A stretch of 64,000 bases of DNA from Pontimonas sp. (lineage in GTDB: Bacteria > Actinomycetota > Actinomycetes > Actinomycetales > Microbacteriaceae): contig JAGYJI010000007.1 of assembly GCA_018402295.1 (NCBI GenBank), positions 62,001 through 126,000 on the forward strand, in the 5' to 3' direction. The notes beneath the pieces were generated by a model. It was not told where the DNA came from, searched no databases, and saw only the letters and a list, made by a program, of their open reading frames with translations. Of this stretch, positions 8,966-18,382 are shown in pieces. Made by a program: the position numbers and the translations under genes. Each line of letters opens with the position of its first letter. Within the stretch, counting starts at the first letter, position 1.

Positions 8966-9685
8966 ATGCCGTGGTGGTGGAACAAGAAGAAGGCCGATCG
9001 GCCGTCGCTGTCCATTACGCCTCGCGGTGATGAGAGCATTGCGTCGAAAGTGGACCTGGGCGCCCTCGCCCCACCGCTCGCAGACTATCTGGCGACTGCG
9101 TGTGCGCTGCAGCAGGCACTGGCCGCGAGGCTCTCAATACTCTCCGGTGGCGCGTGGGGGTCTGAGGATGCCGATGACCTGGGTCTTGCCTCGGGTCGCG
9201 CCATGGATCGCTATCGCCGCCTCCGCGAACTCCTCGAGGACTATGTCGAGGATGTGGCCACCGCTCTTGCCGGTCCTCGCGAACGCTTAGCCACTCATCT
9301 GAATCGGATGGAGAGTGCTCGCTGGTACGAGGGGGTGGGGACTGCCTACGTGGTCACCGGCTTCACCCGAGACTTTTGGCACCGCTTGGCGGAAGGTTTT
9401 GACCCCGAGGTCACCGCAACACTGCAGGGCATCCTCGCCGACACCGGCGATGAGGATTTGATGGCGAAAGTGTTGGAGCGTTTCCTCGCCGTTGATGACC
9501 GGTATTCCTCGAGGCTCAGCCTCTGGTGTCGCCGCCTCGTGGGCGACACGATGCTGATCTGTCGAGAGGGGCTCTCGGAAGCTTCCATGGCAGCCGCAGA
9601 CGCGGAGGTTCGGTTGGAACCGGTGCTCACCGACGTGGTGGCCTTGCACACCCAGCGACTGGATCGCCTGGGTCTGACCGCTTAG
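8966..9685 (+). CDS. Ferritin-like fold protein (MiaE_2-like)
   Basis: A 239-residue, largely helical protein of the actinobacterial ferritin-like/MiaE_2 family, usually found beside this DEAD-box helicase. After a basic start (PWWWNKKKADRPS) come helices with acidic pairs where a di-iron site could sit: RLRELLEDYVEDV (about 90-100), ESARWYEGVGTAYV and FLAVDDRYSS. MiaE hydroxylates a modified tRNA base, but I cannot confirm a full set of iron ligands, so function is left open. ATG 8966 is chosen because a -10 element sits 6 bases upstream. The end overlaps the minus-strand membrane protein by 4 bases. Confidence 0.7.
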   Translation: MPWWWNKKKADRPSLSITPRGDESIASKVDLGALAPPLADYLATACALQQALAARLSILSGGAWGSEDADDLGLASGRAMDRYRRLRELLEDYVEDVATALAGPRERLATHLNRMESARWYEGVGTAYVVTGFTRDFWHRLAEGFDPEVTATLQGILADTGDEDLMAKVLERFLAVDDRYSSRLSLWCRRLVGDTMLICREGLSEASMAAADAEVRLEPVLTDVVALHTQRLDRLGLTA

Positions 9686-9972
9686 GGGCGGGTCAACTCC
9701 GCCCAGAGAGCCTTATCTGCCTGAGTGCGGCGTCGAGGCACCACAATTCCTAGCGCAATGGTCCCGACCAGCGCGAGGCCCAGGGACACAACCCAGCCCC
9801 ACACTCCAGAGGAATCCAGCCCGACCCAGATGGCGATCAACCATCCGAGTGACCCCAGGATGACCCCGGCGGCTGGCATCATGGCAAAACCGTGGTGCTC
9901 ACGCCCCGGGACGATATAGCGCAGTGCGAGACCCAGGAGTCCAGCAAAGGTGACAACAAGGACAAGTTCCAT
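9682..9972 (-). CDS. Small integral membrane protein
   Basis: A 96-residue protein with three hydrophobic segments: residues 2-20 (LVLVVTFAGLLGLALRYIV), 29-50 and 58-77, then a basic tail with PRRRTQADK. No enzyme motif is recognisable. Small membrane proteins of this layout next to DUF3107 are common in Microbacteriaceae as I recall. It lies 3 bases downstream of the DUF3107 gene and probably shares its transcript. Confidence 0.65.
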   Translation of the reverse strand: MELVLVVTFAGLLGLALRYIVPGREHHGFAMMPAAGVILGSLGWLIAIWVGLDSSGVWGWVVSLGLALVGTIALGIVVPRRRTQADKALWAELTRP

Positions 9973-9975
9973 GGT

Positions 9976-10200
9976 CTAGGGCGCGAAGCCGACCTTCCGA
10001 GCCTTCTCCTGGCCGATTTCAACAAACGCCAGATTCTTTGCGGGAACCACATAGATGTGGCCCTTTTCGTCCTCGAGGCGCAGGGTGCCGGCGTCGGAGC
10101 CCACCGAATCCTGGATGGCTTTCTCGATCTCGGCAGCGGACTGCGTGGTCTGGAACATAAGTTCCCGGGCGGTGTTGATGATTCCAATGCGTATATCCAC
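9976..10200 (-). CDS. DUF3107 family protein
   Basis: A 74-residue protein of the DUF3107 family (actinobacteria), function unknown. It starts VDIRIGIINTARELMF and ends in KARKVGFAP, with the central helix IEKAIQDSV and the strand HIYVVPAKNLAFVEIG; these are the family's conserved segments. Start is GTG 10200. It is transcribed divergently from adnA, and the 47-base gap holds the adnA promoter element. Confidence 0.85.
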   Translation of the reverse strand: MDIRIGIINTARELMFQTTQSAAEIEKAIQDSVGSDAGTLRLEDEKGHIYVVPAKNLAFVEIGQEKARKVGFAP

Positions 10201-10234
10201 GGTGTCTAGCGTACGACACGTCAGCTGTGTGGAT

Positions 10235-10240
10235 TAGCCT
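10235..10240 (+). promoter_or_regulatory. Putative -10 box TAGCCT, leaderless adnA transcript
   Basis: TAGCCT ends 7 bases before ATG 10248, which supports that ATG over the upstream GTG 10227. Confidence 0.4.
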
Positions 10241-10247
10241 CCAGGGG

Positions 10248-13200
10248 ATGGCATCCGAATCTGATCCGCTCCTGAAGGCACCCGTGACGCAGTGCGCACT
10301 CGTGCACGGTGCTCCGGGGAGTGGGAAGACCACTCTCCTGATCGAGCGCATCGTTGCTCTGCACGCAGCTGGACACTCACCCGATGGTGTGCTGATCCTC
10401 ACCCCCACGAGAGCCCACGCAAGCCGGGTTCGAGACCAGCTGGCCTTGGCTCTTGGTGTGACCACGGCGGGGGCGAGGGCGCGCTCTCTGCAAGCCTTCG
10501 CGTTTGCCATCGTGCAGGAACACCACCGGGAGCATTCCCTTCCTGAGCCAGAGCTGGTCAAAGCCCGAGTCTTGGATAGCGATATTCAGGACCTCCTCGA
10601 GGGTCACCGGGAAGACGGCGGGGGGCCTGCGTGGCCTGAACCCTTGGGGGATATCACCCGGAGCTCTCCGCGCTTTAGAACGGAGCTTCGCGAGTGGCTC
10701 TCCCGAGCGAGCGAGCACTCCCTCACGCGGGATCGACTCGTCGAGCTGGCGGCAGCGCACCACCGTCCCGAATGGGCGGCTGCCTCTGACTTCCGGGAGG
10801 AGCTTCGCACCGTGATGGCCAGTGCGAGGCCCGGAGCGTATTCCAGTGCCGAGATCATTGGTCGCGCCCAGAGCATTGTGCGCGAGGGGCTACCCGAAGC
10901 CTTTCGGGGACTCGTGCACGTCGCGGTGGATGATGCCCACGACCTCACTTTTGCCGGACTGGAGTTCCTCGACGCTCTGCGATCCGCGGGGGTGGGGGTC
11001 ACGGTGGCCGCGGAGCCCGATGTGTCGGGGGAACGTTCCGAGGCAGTGAACCCGGAGGGCTGCTCCATCTGCAAAGCCTGTGGGACGTTGCACCTCAGGT
11101 TTTGTCTGAGGTGCATCGCCACGGTCCTGCGATTCGCGCCACCGTGCAGGCAATCACCGAAAGAATTGGCACCGCGGGCGCTGGTTCCCAACGACGCGCC
11201 CCCGGTGTGGGTGATGCCAGCCAGGTGGAGAGCCTCCTGGCACCTGGCTACTCCAGAGAAGCATCCGATATCGCGCGCATCATCCTCGACGCCCACTACG
11301 TGGACGGGGTCCCCTTTGACCAGATTGCGGTGGTCGCCAGGCGCGGGTCCCGAGTGAGCGCCCTCTCCAGCGCTCTGTCCGCCGCCGGTGTTCCCGCCCG
11401 CACCGCCATGGTGGGCATGACTCTTGTGGAGGAACCAGCGGCGAAAGCATTGGTCGACATGGTGGCGCTGGGTCGTGGGCTCACCCCGCTCACCTCGGCC
11501 ACGGCAGTGGCAGCACTGACCGGGCTTTATGGCGGGATGACCCAGCAGGAGCTTCGCGCGTTGCGCTTTGCGCTGCGGGTTGCCGCTGACCCGGATGACC
11601 CCTACCAACCAGCCGACGCGATGATTGCCCAGGCGCTGGCTCATCGGGGTGGCTTCTCCCTGCTGGAGAGCTCTGTGGCAAAGGCTGCGGTGCGGGTAGC
11701 CGAAGTTGTGGATGATGTGAGAAGCGCTCCGGCTCACACCCCGGTGACGGATTTGCTCTGGCGGGTGTGGGATGGGTCCCCCGCCGCCACGCTCTGGATG
11801 GAGAGCGCTCGCTCAGCGACCCCGCACCCCTCCGCCGACCGGGCGCTCGACGCTGTGGTGGCGCTGTTTCGCCAAGCGTCTGACTTCGTCGAAAGCCAGC
11901 CGGGGGCGAGCCCGGAGCTGTTCCTCGATGCCCTCCTCGGAGCAGAAATTCCCGACGACGTGCTCGTTCCCGAACCCGCCTGGCCCTGCGTCGTCGTCTC
12001 CACGCCACCCGGTGTTGCCGGGCGGGAATTCCAGATGGTGATTGTTGCCGGCCTGGACGAGGGTGTGTGGCCTGATCTTCAGGCCACGAGAGTCACTGCT
12101 GGGAGCCCACCAGATGGTGCACGCCCACCAGGGGACCCCTGAGGGAGTCATCGACGAGCGTCGCGCTGTCCTGGATGATGAGCTCAGACTCTGCGCTCTG
12201 GCACTCTCGCGCGCCACATCGAGAATTGTCGTGACGGCCACGGTGGATGAGGAGTCCGGACCAAGCCCCCTGTTTGCCCTGATTGACCGGCTTGCCACCC
12301 GCCTGGAATCCTCCGAGGAGGGAGCAACCTCCCAGGCCTCTGTGGTGGGAGGGTTGCGCCGAAGGCTCCAAAGAGCCCTCGAGCAGGGTGATGATCCCAC
12401 TCCCTACGCCCACGACCTAGCTCTCCTGGCGCAGCAGGGTGTTGCTGGTGCGGACCCCACCTCCTGGTGGGGCCTCGTGCCACCCTCCACGGTGGAGCCG
12501 CTCTATCCCGAGGGCACCATTCCGGTATCTCCCTCCGCGATCGACACCCTGGAATCCTCTCCGGTGGAATGGTTCCTCGGAACAATTGCTCGCCATGACC
12601 CATCCCCCCAGAGAGGACTGGGGTCGCTCATTCATGCGGCACTGGAGGATCACCCACAGGGCGATGCTGACGTGCTGTGGGAGAGCGTGGAGGCGAGGTT
12701 TGCGGAGCTTGAGTATGACGCTGGCTGGATTGAGCAGTATCAGAGACGGCTGGCGAAAACCATGGTGGCAGCGCTTGCCGACTACCTCCGTGACCACGAC
12801 CGGGAGGGCTGGTCAGTGGTGGCCAGCGAGCAACGATTCCAGCTCACCCACGGGCGAGCGAAGGTGACCGGATATATCGACCGTGTGGAAAAGACCCCCG
12901 AGGGTCAGATCATGGTGGTCGATTTGAAGACTGGGTCCCCCCGGACTGAGAGCCAAGTCGCAGATGATCCGCAACTGCTCGCCTACCAACTCGCTCTCAC
13001 CTCGGAGGATCTGAGCGATGCCCTGGGGGACAACCCGGTGTCCGCGGGGGCATCGCTGCTGTTTGTGAAGGAGGGGGTTCGAGGGAAGGCTTACCGCTTG
13101 ACCACCCAGCCCCCGTTGATGAGCAGGGCATGACAGATTTTCTGGCTCGCATCGAGCAGGCAGCGACCCTGATGTCGTCTCATCAGTTCACCGGCGGGCC

Positions 13201-13276
13201 CCTGAGTTTTGGCCCGGTGGGAACACCATCTCGACACCGGTGGCATTTTGTGGGGGAGGTGTGTGGTGATGCATAG
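10248..13276 (+). CDS. adnA: AdnA-type helicase-nuclease subunit (three frameshifts)
   Basis: AdnA pairs with AdnB to unwind and resect DNA ends, the actinobacterial counterpart of RecBCD/AddAB. The N-terminal UvrD-like motor shows Walker A GAPGSGKTT (about residue 22) and a motif II reading VDDAHDL instead of the DExx box; later motor parts include VVARRGSR and VIVAGLDEGVWP. The C-terminal RecB-like nuclease has YIDRVEK, MVVDLKTGSP and QLLAYQLAL. About 1009 residues when joined. Frame breaks: a missing base in GGGGG 11027-11031, an extra base near 12078, a missing base in CCCCC 13110-13114. The corrected end lies at TAG 13274-13276, overlapping adnB by 8 bases. Gene order (adnA, adnB, NudC, UvrD2) matches mycobacteria. 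Confidence 0.85.
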
Positions 13277-16200
13277 CGCACGCGACATTGCCGCCATTCT
13301 CGAGCTTCCCGAGCCCACAGCAGAGCAGCTCTTGGTCATCGAAGCGCCAGCTGAGGGCACTGCGCGAGTGATCGCCGGAGCGGGATCGGGAAAAACCGAG
13401 ACCATGGCGCTTCGGGTGCTGTGGCTCGTGGCCAACAACTATGTCGAGCCTGATGCTGTCTTGGGCCTTACCTTCACCCGGAAAGCAGCGGGTGAACTCT
13501 CCGGTCGGATTCAATCGCGACTGCGCGCTCTGCATGAGCGCGGGCTTGCCCCGGGCACTGATGAGTTTCACACCCCGAGCGTGTCCACCTATAACTCCTT
13601 TGCCGCAGGCCTCTATCGAGACCACGCGGTGCTGCTCGGTCGAGACCCTGATGCGAGGGTTCTGTCCGAGGCGAGTGCGTGGTCACTTGCGACCAGCGTG
13701 GTCACGAACAGTGCGCTTCCTGAGCTGTCGAGTTGGGACATCACGGTGCCGACCCTGGTGCGCACTGTTCGAACCCTCGGATCGAGGGTTCAAGAGAACA
13801 GCATTGCTTCTGGGGACATGGAGGCGTTTGTGGGGGAATTCCAGCGCCTGCTCGACCTCCCCCATGGCGGCAGTGGTGCCTACAAAACTGTGGATGAGTG
13901 GGTCCAGCGGATCGGTTCCCTGACGGTGCTGATGTCCCTGGTGGAGGAATTCCAGGAGGCCAAGCGACTGCGGGGCGTTCTCGAGTTCTCTGACCAGATT
14001 GCGTTGGCGTTGCAGATCGTGGAGGGTTTCCCGCACGTGTGTGAGCAGGTGAGGGCTCGCCACCGCGTCGTCCTCTTGGATGAGTACCAGGACACCAGTG
14101 TTGCCCAAACCACCCTGCTCAGAGCGCTGTTTGGCGCTCACCCGGTGATGGCGGTGGGGGACCCCCACCAAGCGATTTATGGCTGGCGGGGTGCGAGTAG
14201 TAGCAACCTGGCAGATTTTGTGACTGATTTTGGTCAGGCAATCGCCACCTACAGCCTCTCCACGTCGTGGCGAAACGGAGCACGCATCCTCGATGCGGCC
14301 ACCGTCCTGGCATCTCCGCTTCGGGAGCTCCCCGGGCCGGAGGTGGAGACCCTGAAACCCTCTCCCCAGGCGAGTGAACACCCCCTGGAGGTTGTGTTTG
14401 AGGAAACACTGGCCGAGGAAGCAGCTGCGGTAGCGTCCTGGCTTGCTGATCGGCTTGCCGAAGCCCCGACACCGCCCAGTGCGGCCATCATTGTGCGCGC
14501 CCGAGCGCATCAGCGAGCATATGTTGAGGCCCTCAGCGAGCGGGGAGTCCCCGTGCACGTGTTGGGAATCGGCGGCCTCCTGGATGACCCGGCCATTGCC
14601 GACATTGTCTGCACGTTGCGGATACTCGCCCACACCTCGGCAGAAACAGAACTCGTCCGACTGCTCGCAGGAGCCAAATGGCGCCTCGGTGTTGCTGACC
14701 TGCACGCTCTGGCCGGGAGCGTCCGGTGGCTCCAAGGTCGTGACCAGCACGGTGTTGCTCTGCCGGAGGACGTCCAGGCTGAGACTGCGACACTCGGTGT
14801 CCGCCCACGATGCTCCCGGGCTGTTCGATGCGCTGAGCTTTATGGCTGGGGCTCCGGATAATCATTCCCAGTGGCGGGACTACTCCGCGGAGGCACCCGA
14901 CAGGTTGCGCGATGCTTACGCGACCTTCAGCGCCCTCTCCAGAATGCGGTGGGGAGACCTTGATTCGCTGGTGAGCGCGATTGAGTCGCGCCTTGGTCTG
15001 GATGTGGAGGTGGCGGCCAACCCGATTCGGGTCACGTCTCGTGCTGCCCGGGAAGCGTTCCATGACGCTCTGCACACCTATCTGGGTGTGGCAGAGGAGT
15101 CCAGTGTGGCGGGCTTTGTTCAGTGGTTAGAGGACGCCGAGAGGCGAGACAACCTGACACCTCGGGCGGAACCACCGGAGGAGGGTTGTGTTCAAATCCT
15201 GACCATCCATGGTGCCAAAGGTTTGGAGTGGGATCTCGTGGTGGTGCCGCGATTGGTGGCCGATGAGGTCCCCGCAAAGCCACGAGAAACAGCCGCCTGG
15301 TTGACCGCCGGTGAATTGCCCTATGAATTCCGCGGCGACAAAGAGTCGCTGCCAGTTTTTCCTTGGCGAGCTGCGACCACGCGCAAAGAGCTGGTGGATC
15401 TGCACAAAGAGTTTGTGGAGGATGTCAAGAAACACCGAGGCGCGGAAGAGCGTCGCCTGATCTATGTGGCGATCACTCGAGCCACGACACCGGGTGCTTG
15501 CTCAGTGGTTCGTTCTGGGCCCACCACACCACCCCCGCGCTCCCTCGATATTCCTTCAGGAACTCGAGGAGGCGGGGATCGTGGGTTCACTGCCGAGCCA
15601 CCCTCAGAGCGAGACACCCCCCGAGGTGACCGACGGGCAGGAACGAATCTGGCCGGGAGATCCACTGGGGTCGAGGCGGGCGATTGTGGAGAACGCGGCA
15701 GCGCGTGTGGTGGATGCCATGGCCGGCACACTGGGGGTGCCTCAGACCCCGAGCGCCGAACGCCTCCTCATCCAGCTGGAGCAGGCCCGGGATTCGGCGG
15801 AGCGCCTCGAAGTCACCATTCCGACCAGGATTCCCGCCTCCTCCCTGGAGCGCTGGTATCGGGATCCGGATGCCCAGCGCGTAGCACTGCGACGCCCGCT
15901 GCCTCAGAAGCCCTATCGCCAAGCTCTCCGCGGGACTCTCTTCCACCGCTATGTCGAGGAGCACTTTGAGGAGAAACCTTCCTACCCGCTCACGGGCCTT
16001 GACGATGACGGTGATGCCGACACCCTGGGGTTGGAGGAATGGATTGCCGCCTTTGAGGCGTCACCTTTTGCGGGAGTAACTCCTATTGCTATTGAGCAGG
16101 AGCTTCACCTTCCCCTGGCTGGCCACGTTGTGGTGTGCAAAATTGACGCGGTGTTCCCCGGGGACACCGGCCCCCACATCGTGGATTGGAAGACCGGGGC

Positions 16201-16405
16201 GATGCCCACAGAGCCAGACGATATCCACGCCAAATCACTGCAGTTGGCCGCCTACCGGGCTGCCTGGGCGCAGTGGACGGGAGTCGCTGAGGACACCATC
16301 ACGGCAAGCTTTTGGTATGCCGGGACATCCACACTGCAGACCCCCGAAACGCTTCCCCACACATCACAGCTGGACGAGACTTTCCGGGCCCTGTGGAGTG
16401 ACTAG
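13269..16405 (+). CDS. adnB: AdnB-type helicase-nuclease subunit (several frameshifts)
   Basis: The second subunit of the AdnAB end-resection machine; in mycobacteria this one supplies the main motor. Motifs: Walker A GAGSGKTE (about residue 37), motif Ia TFTRKAAGEL, DExx box LLDEYQDTS, motif III VGDPHQAIYGWRGA, SWRNG, IHGAKGLEWD, and motif VI YVAITRAT. The C-terminal nuclease has GTLFHRYVEEHF, HIVDWKTGAMP and LQLAAYRAAW. Joined length is about 1045 residues. One break lies around 14790-14815, and three closely spaced ones at about 15485, 15502 and 15532-15536 (CCCCC); correcting these three restores the text ITRATHRVLLSGSFWAHH. It ends 4 bases into the convergent APH-like gene. Confidence 0.85.
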
Positions 16406-17353
16406 TTCTCCAGAGGGTGCTTGGCCTGCGAGATGGGTTGGGTGAGGGCTTGATCCATATCTCCCGACACCCGGTCGTGGAGGGCGGAGAGCATGGCGGT
16501 GGCATCCTCGGTGATGGTGTCGTTGGCAACGTCAATGCCGTGCAGGAGCCATTTCGCCACATCGAGCTCGGCATAGAACCTGGCTCTCTGCATCGCCCAG
16601 CGGTCAGCGCCTGGCCGAGCGCTCCGATAGGAGGTGAGGACAGCGTTGGCAAAAGGACCACTGGACGGTGTGGTCAGCCACGCAAGATCCTTCGCAGGAT
16701 CGCCCACCCGGAAGTCCCGCCACTGATCTATTGCCACCACAGAGTCGTTGTCCACCAGAAGGTGACCCAACTGCATCAGAGCGTGGATCACGGTGGGCTC
16801 GAATTGCCACAGGCCCGCATCCTCGCAGGCTGTTTCCCACCGCCGCAGCAGAGCTTGGGGGAGCAAACCGGTGGCGGCAGCGCGGTCGACAATGCCGGCA
16901 CACTCCCGCAGAGAATCGATCGCGCTCTCGGCCGGGCGGTCATAATCCTGAACGCTGCTGGTGGGCAGAGAGTGAATCTGAGCGAGCGCTGTCCCGATGG
17001 AGGCCGCCAGGATGGGGGACACCTTGTGGGCGGCCGGGGCTTGCCCGGGCAAGTATTCGCACACACTAAGGGTGTGGTTACCCACCTCCGTGGTTCCCGC
17101 AAGTCGTGGCACCCGGAAGGACAGCCTCGAGCGCAAGCCTTCGCTGAGTGCTCTCATCGCGCGGAGCGTCTCGGTGTGGGCCGCCTCAGACTGAGCTGAG
17201 GTGGGTAGCTCGACAAGCCAGGGCGCCTGGCTCTACGTCATAGACCAGCGCGACATCTTTTTCCGCGCTGGAGAGTGTTTGCGCACTTACCGCCTGAAAA
17301 CCCGGAACAGCGCTGGTGGCCAGCGCCGATAGCATGAGAGCAGTGTGGCCCAT
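16402..17353 (-). CDS. APH-fold phosphotransferase-like protein, possibly inactive (one frameshift)
   Basis: A protein with the aminoglycoside/macrolide phosphotransferase fold. The reading from ATG 17353 (GHTALMLSALATSAVPGF) joins the downstream frame after removing one base of the GGG at 17221-17223, giving about 316 residues. The expected catalytic HGD loop reads IHALMQLGHLLVD, so the catalytic Asp is missing, while the second motif is kept in altered form (VVAIDQWRDFRVGDPAKDLAWL, Asp of DFG-like region present). It may be a pseudokinase. It sits between AdnB and NudC, where related actinobacteria often carry an APH-fold gene as I recall. No substrate can be inferred. Confidence 0.68.
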
Positions 17354-17444
17354 GGCTCAAGGGTAAGCGCGGAGGACCGCGCACCCTTACTGCCACACCG
17401 AGGCTTCTGCCGGTGCGGCAGTCCGTGATGAAGGAGAGTGAGCG

Positions 17445-18382
17445 ATGTCCCTGACGTCTCGCCTGCCACTCTCGCGCACACGAATCAATCGCGACGCGGC
17501 GTCCCGCAAGATTCCGGGCTTTCTCGACCAGGTAATGGCGGATAGCTCCACCAAAGTTGTCCTGATCTGGCGAGGAGAAGCACTCCTGGCCGAAAGCGCC
17601 TCCCCCAGATCGAACTGGTGGCCCCCGGGGAAGTCCCCGACGGGTCGCTGCTGATATACCTCGGTGTCACCCTGGAGGCCGTGCGGGACATTCCCCAGGG
17701 CACCCGCATTGTTGCCGCGGTGCTCGATGATGACAGCGGATCGCAGGTCTCGGCGGACATGGCCCGCTGGGTATCGGCTCGCACCATGGCTCACGCGCTG
17801 GATGATCTGGACTCCGGCATTGTGGTGGAGGCTCTCGCCATGGCGAACTGGCACCACGCCCACAGCTTCTCGCCGCTCACCGGCGCTGATTCGCAGTCGG
17901 CTCAAGCCGGATGGACGAGGGTGGACCAGTCCACGGGCAAAGATCTTTTCCCGCGCACCGATGCTGCGGTCATCGCCCTGGTGACTGACCAGCACGATCG
18001 CATTGTGTTGGGCAGTAACGCGCTCTGGGAAGCCAGGAGATACTCGCTACTTGCCGGCTTTGTGGAGCCGGGAGAGTCCTTGGAAGCCGCCGTGGTGCGA
18101 GAAGTGTTCGAAGAGTCCGGTTTAGTGGTCACCAATCCGGTCTATCTGGGGTCGCAACCGTGGCCCTTCCCGGCATCTTTGATGGTGGGTTTCCGCGCAG
18201 AAATCGAGGAAGCTTCGCTGGCTGATATTCGACCCGATGGCACCGAGATTATTGACCTGCGCTGGTTTTCCCGGGAGGAGCTCCTCGCCTCCCACGGTGA
18301 GGTTCTCCTTCCCGGGCGACCCTCCATTGCGCGGGCCATGATTGAGGATTGGCTAGGTCAGGAAATCCCTGAGGGGGCCTAG
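17445..18382 (+). CDS. nudC: NAD(+)/NADH diphosphatase NudC-like Nudix hydrolase (one frameshift)
   Basis: Nudix enzymes of this class hydrolyse NADH/NAD and can remove NAD caps from RNA. The Nudix box is complete: GFVEPGESLEAAVVREVFEESGL. The NudC signature SQPWPFPAS follows directly. The region before it, where NudC proteins carry a four-cysteine zinc ribbon, reads HSFSPLTGADSQSAQAGW then RVDQSTGKDLFPRTD: all four Cys are replaced. The frame breaks in CCCCC 17602-17606 (one base missing). Joined length is about 312 residues. The start ATG 17445 has GGAGAGTGAGCG just upstream. The stop overlaps the uvrD2 GTG by one base, so the two are probably translationally coupled. Confidence 0.85.

Noticed and set aside
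10604-11737. Long open frame on the minus strand opposite adnA (377 codons), and similar ones at 24131-25120, 32340-33482 and 58555-59895.
   Set aside because: They lie wholly antisense to well-conserved genes, have low-complexity or His/Gly/Arg-biased translations, and match the frame expected from high-GC third positions.
10248-16405. A novel antiphage defence system, given two large helicase-nuclease genes in a row.
   Set aside because: Motifs, size and neighbours fit the housekeeping AdnAB recombination machine.
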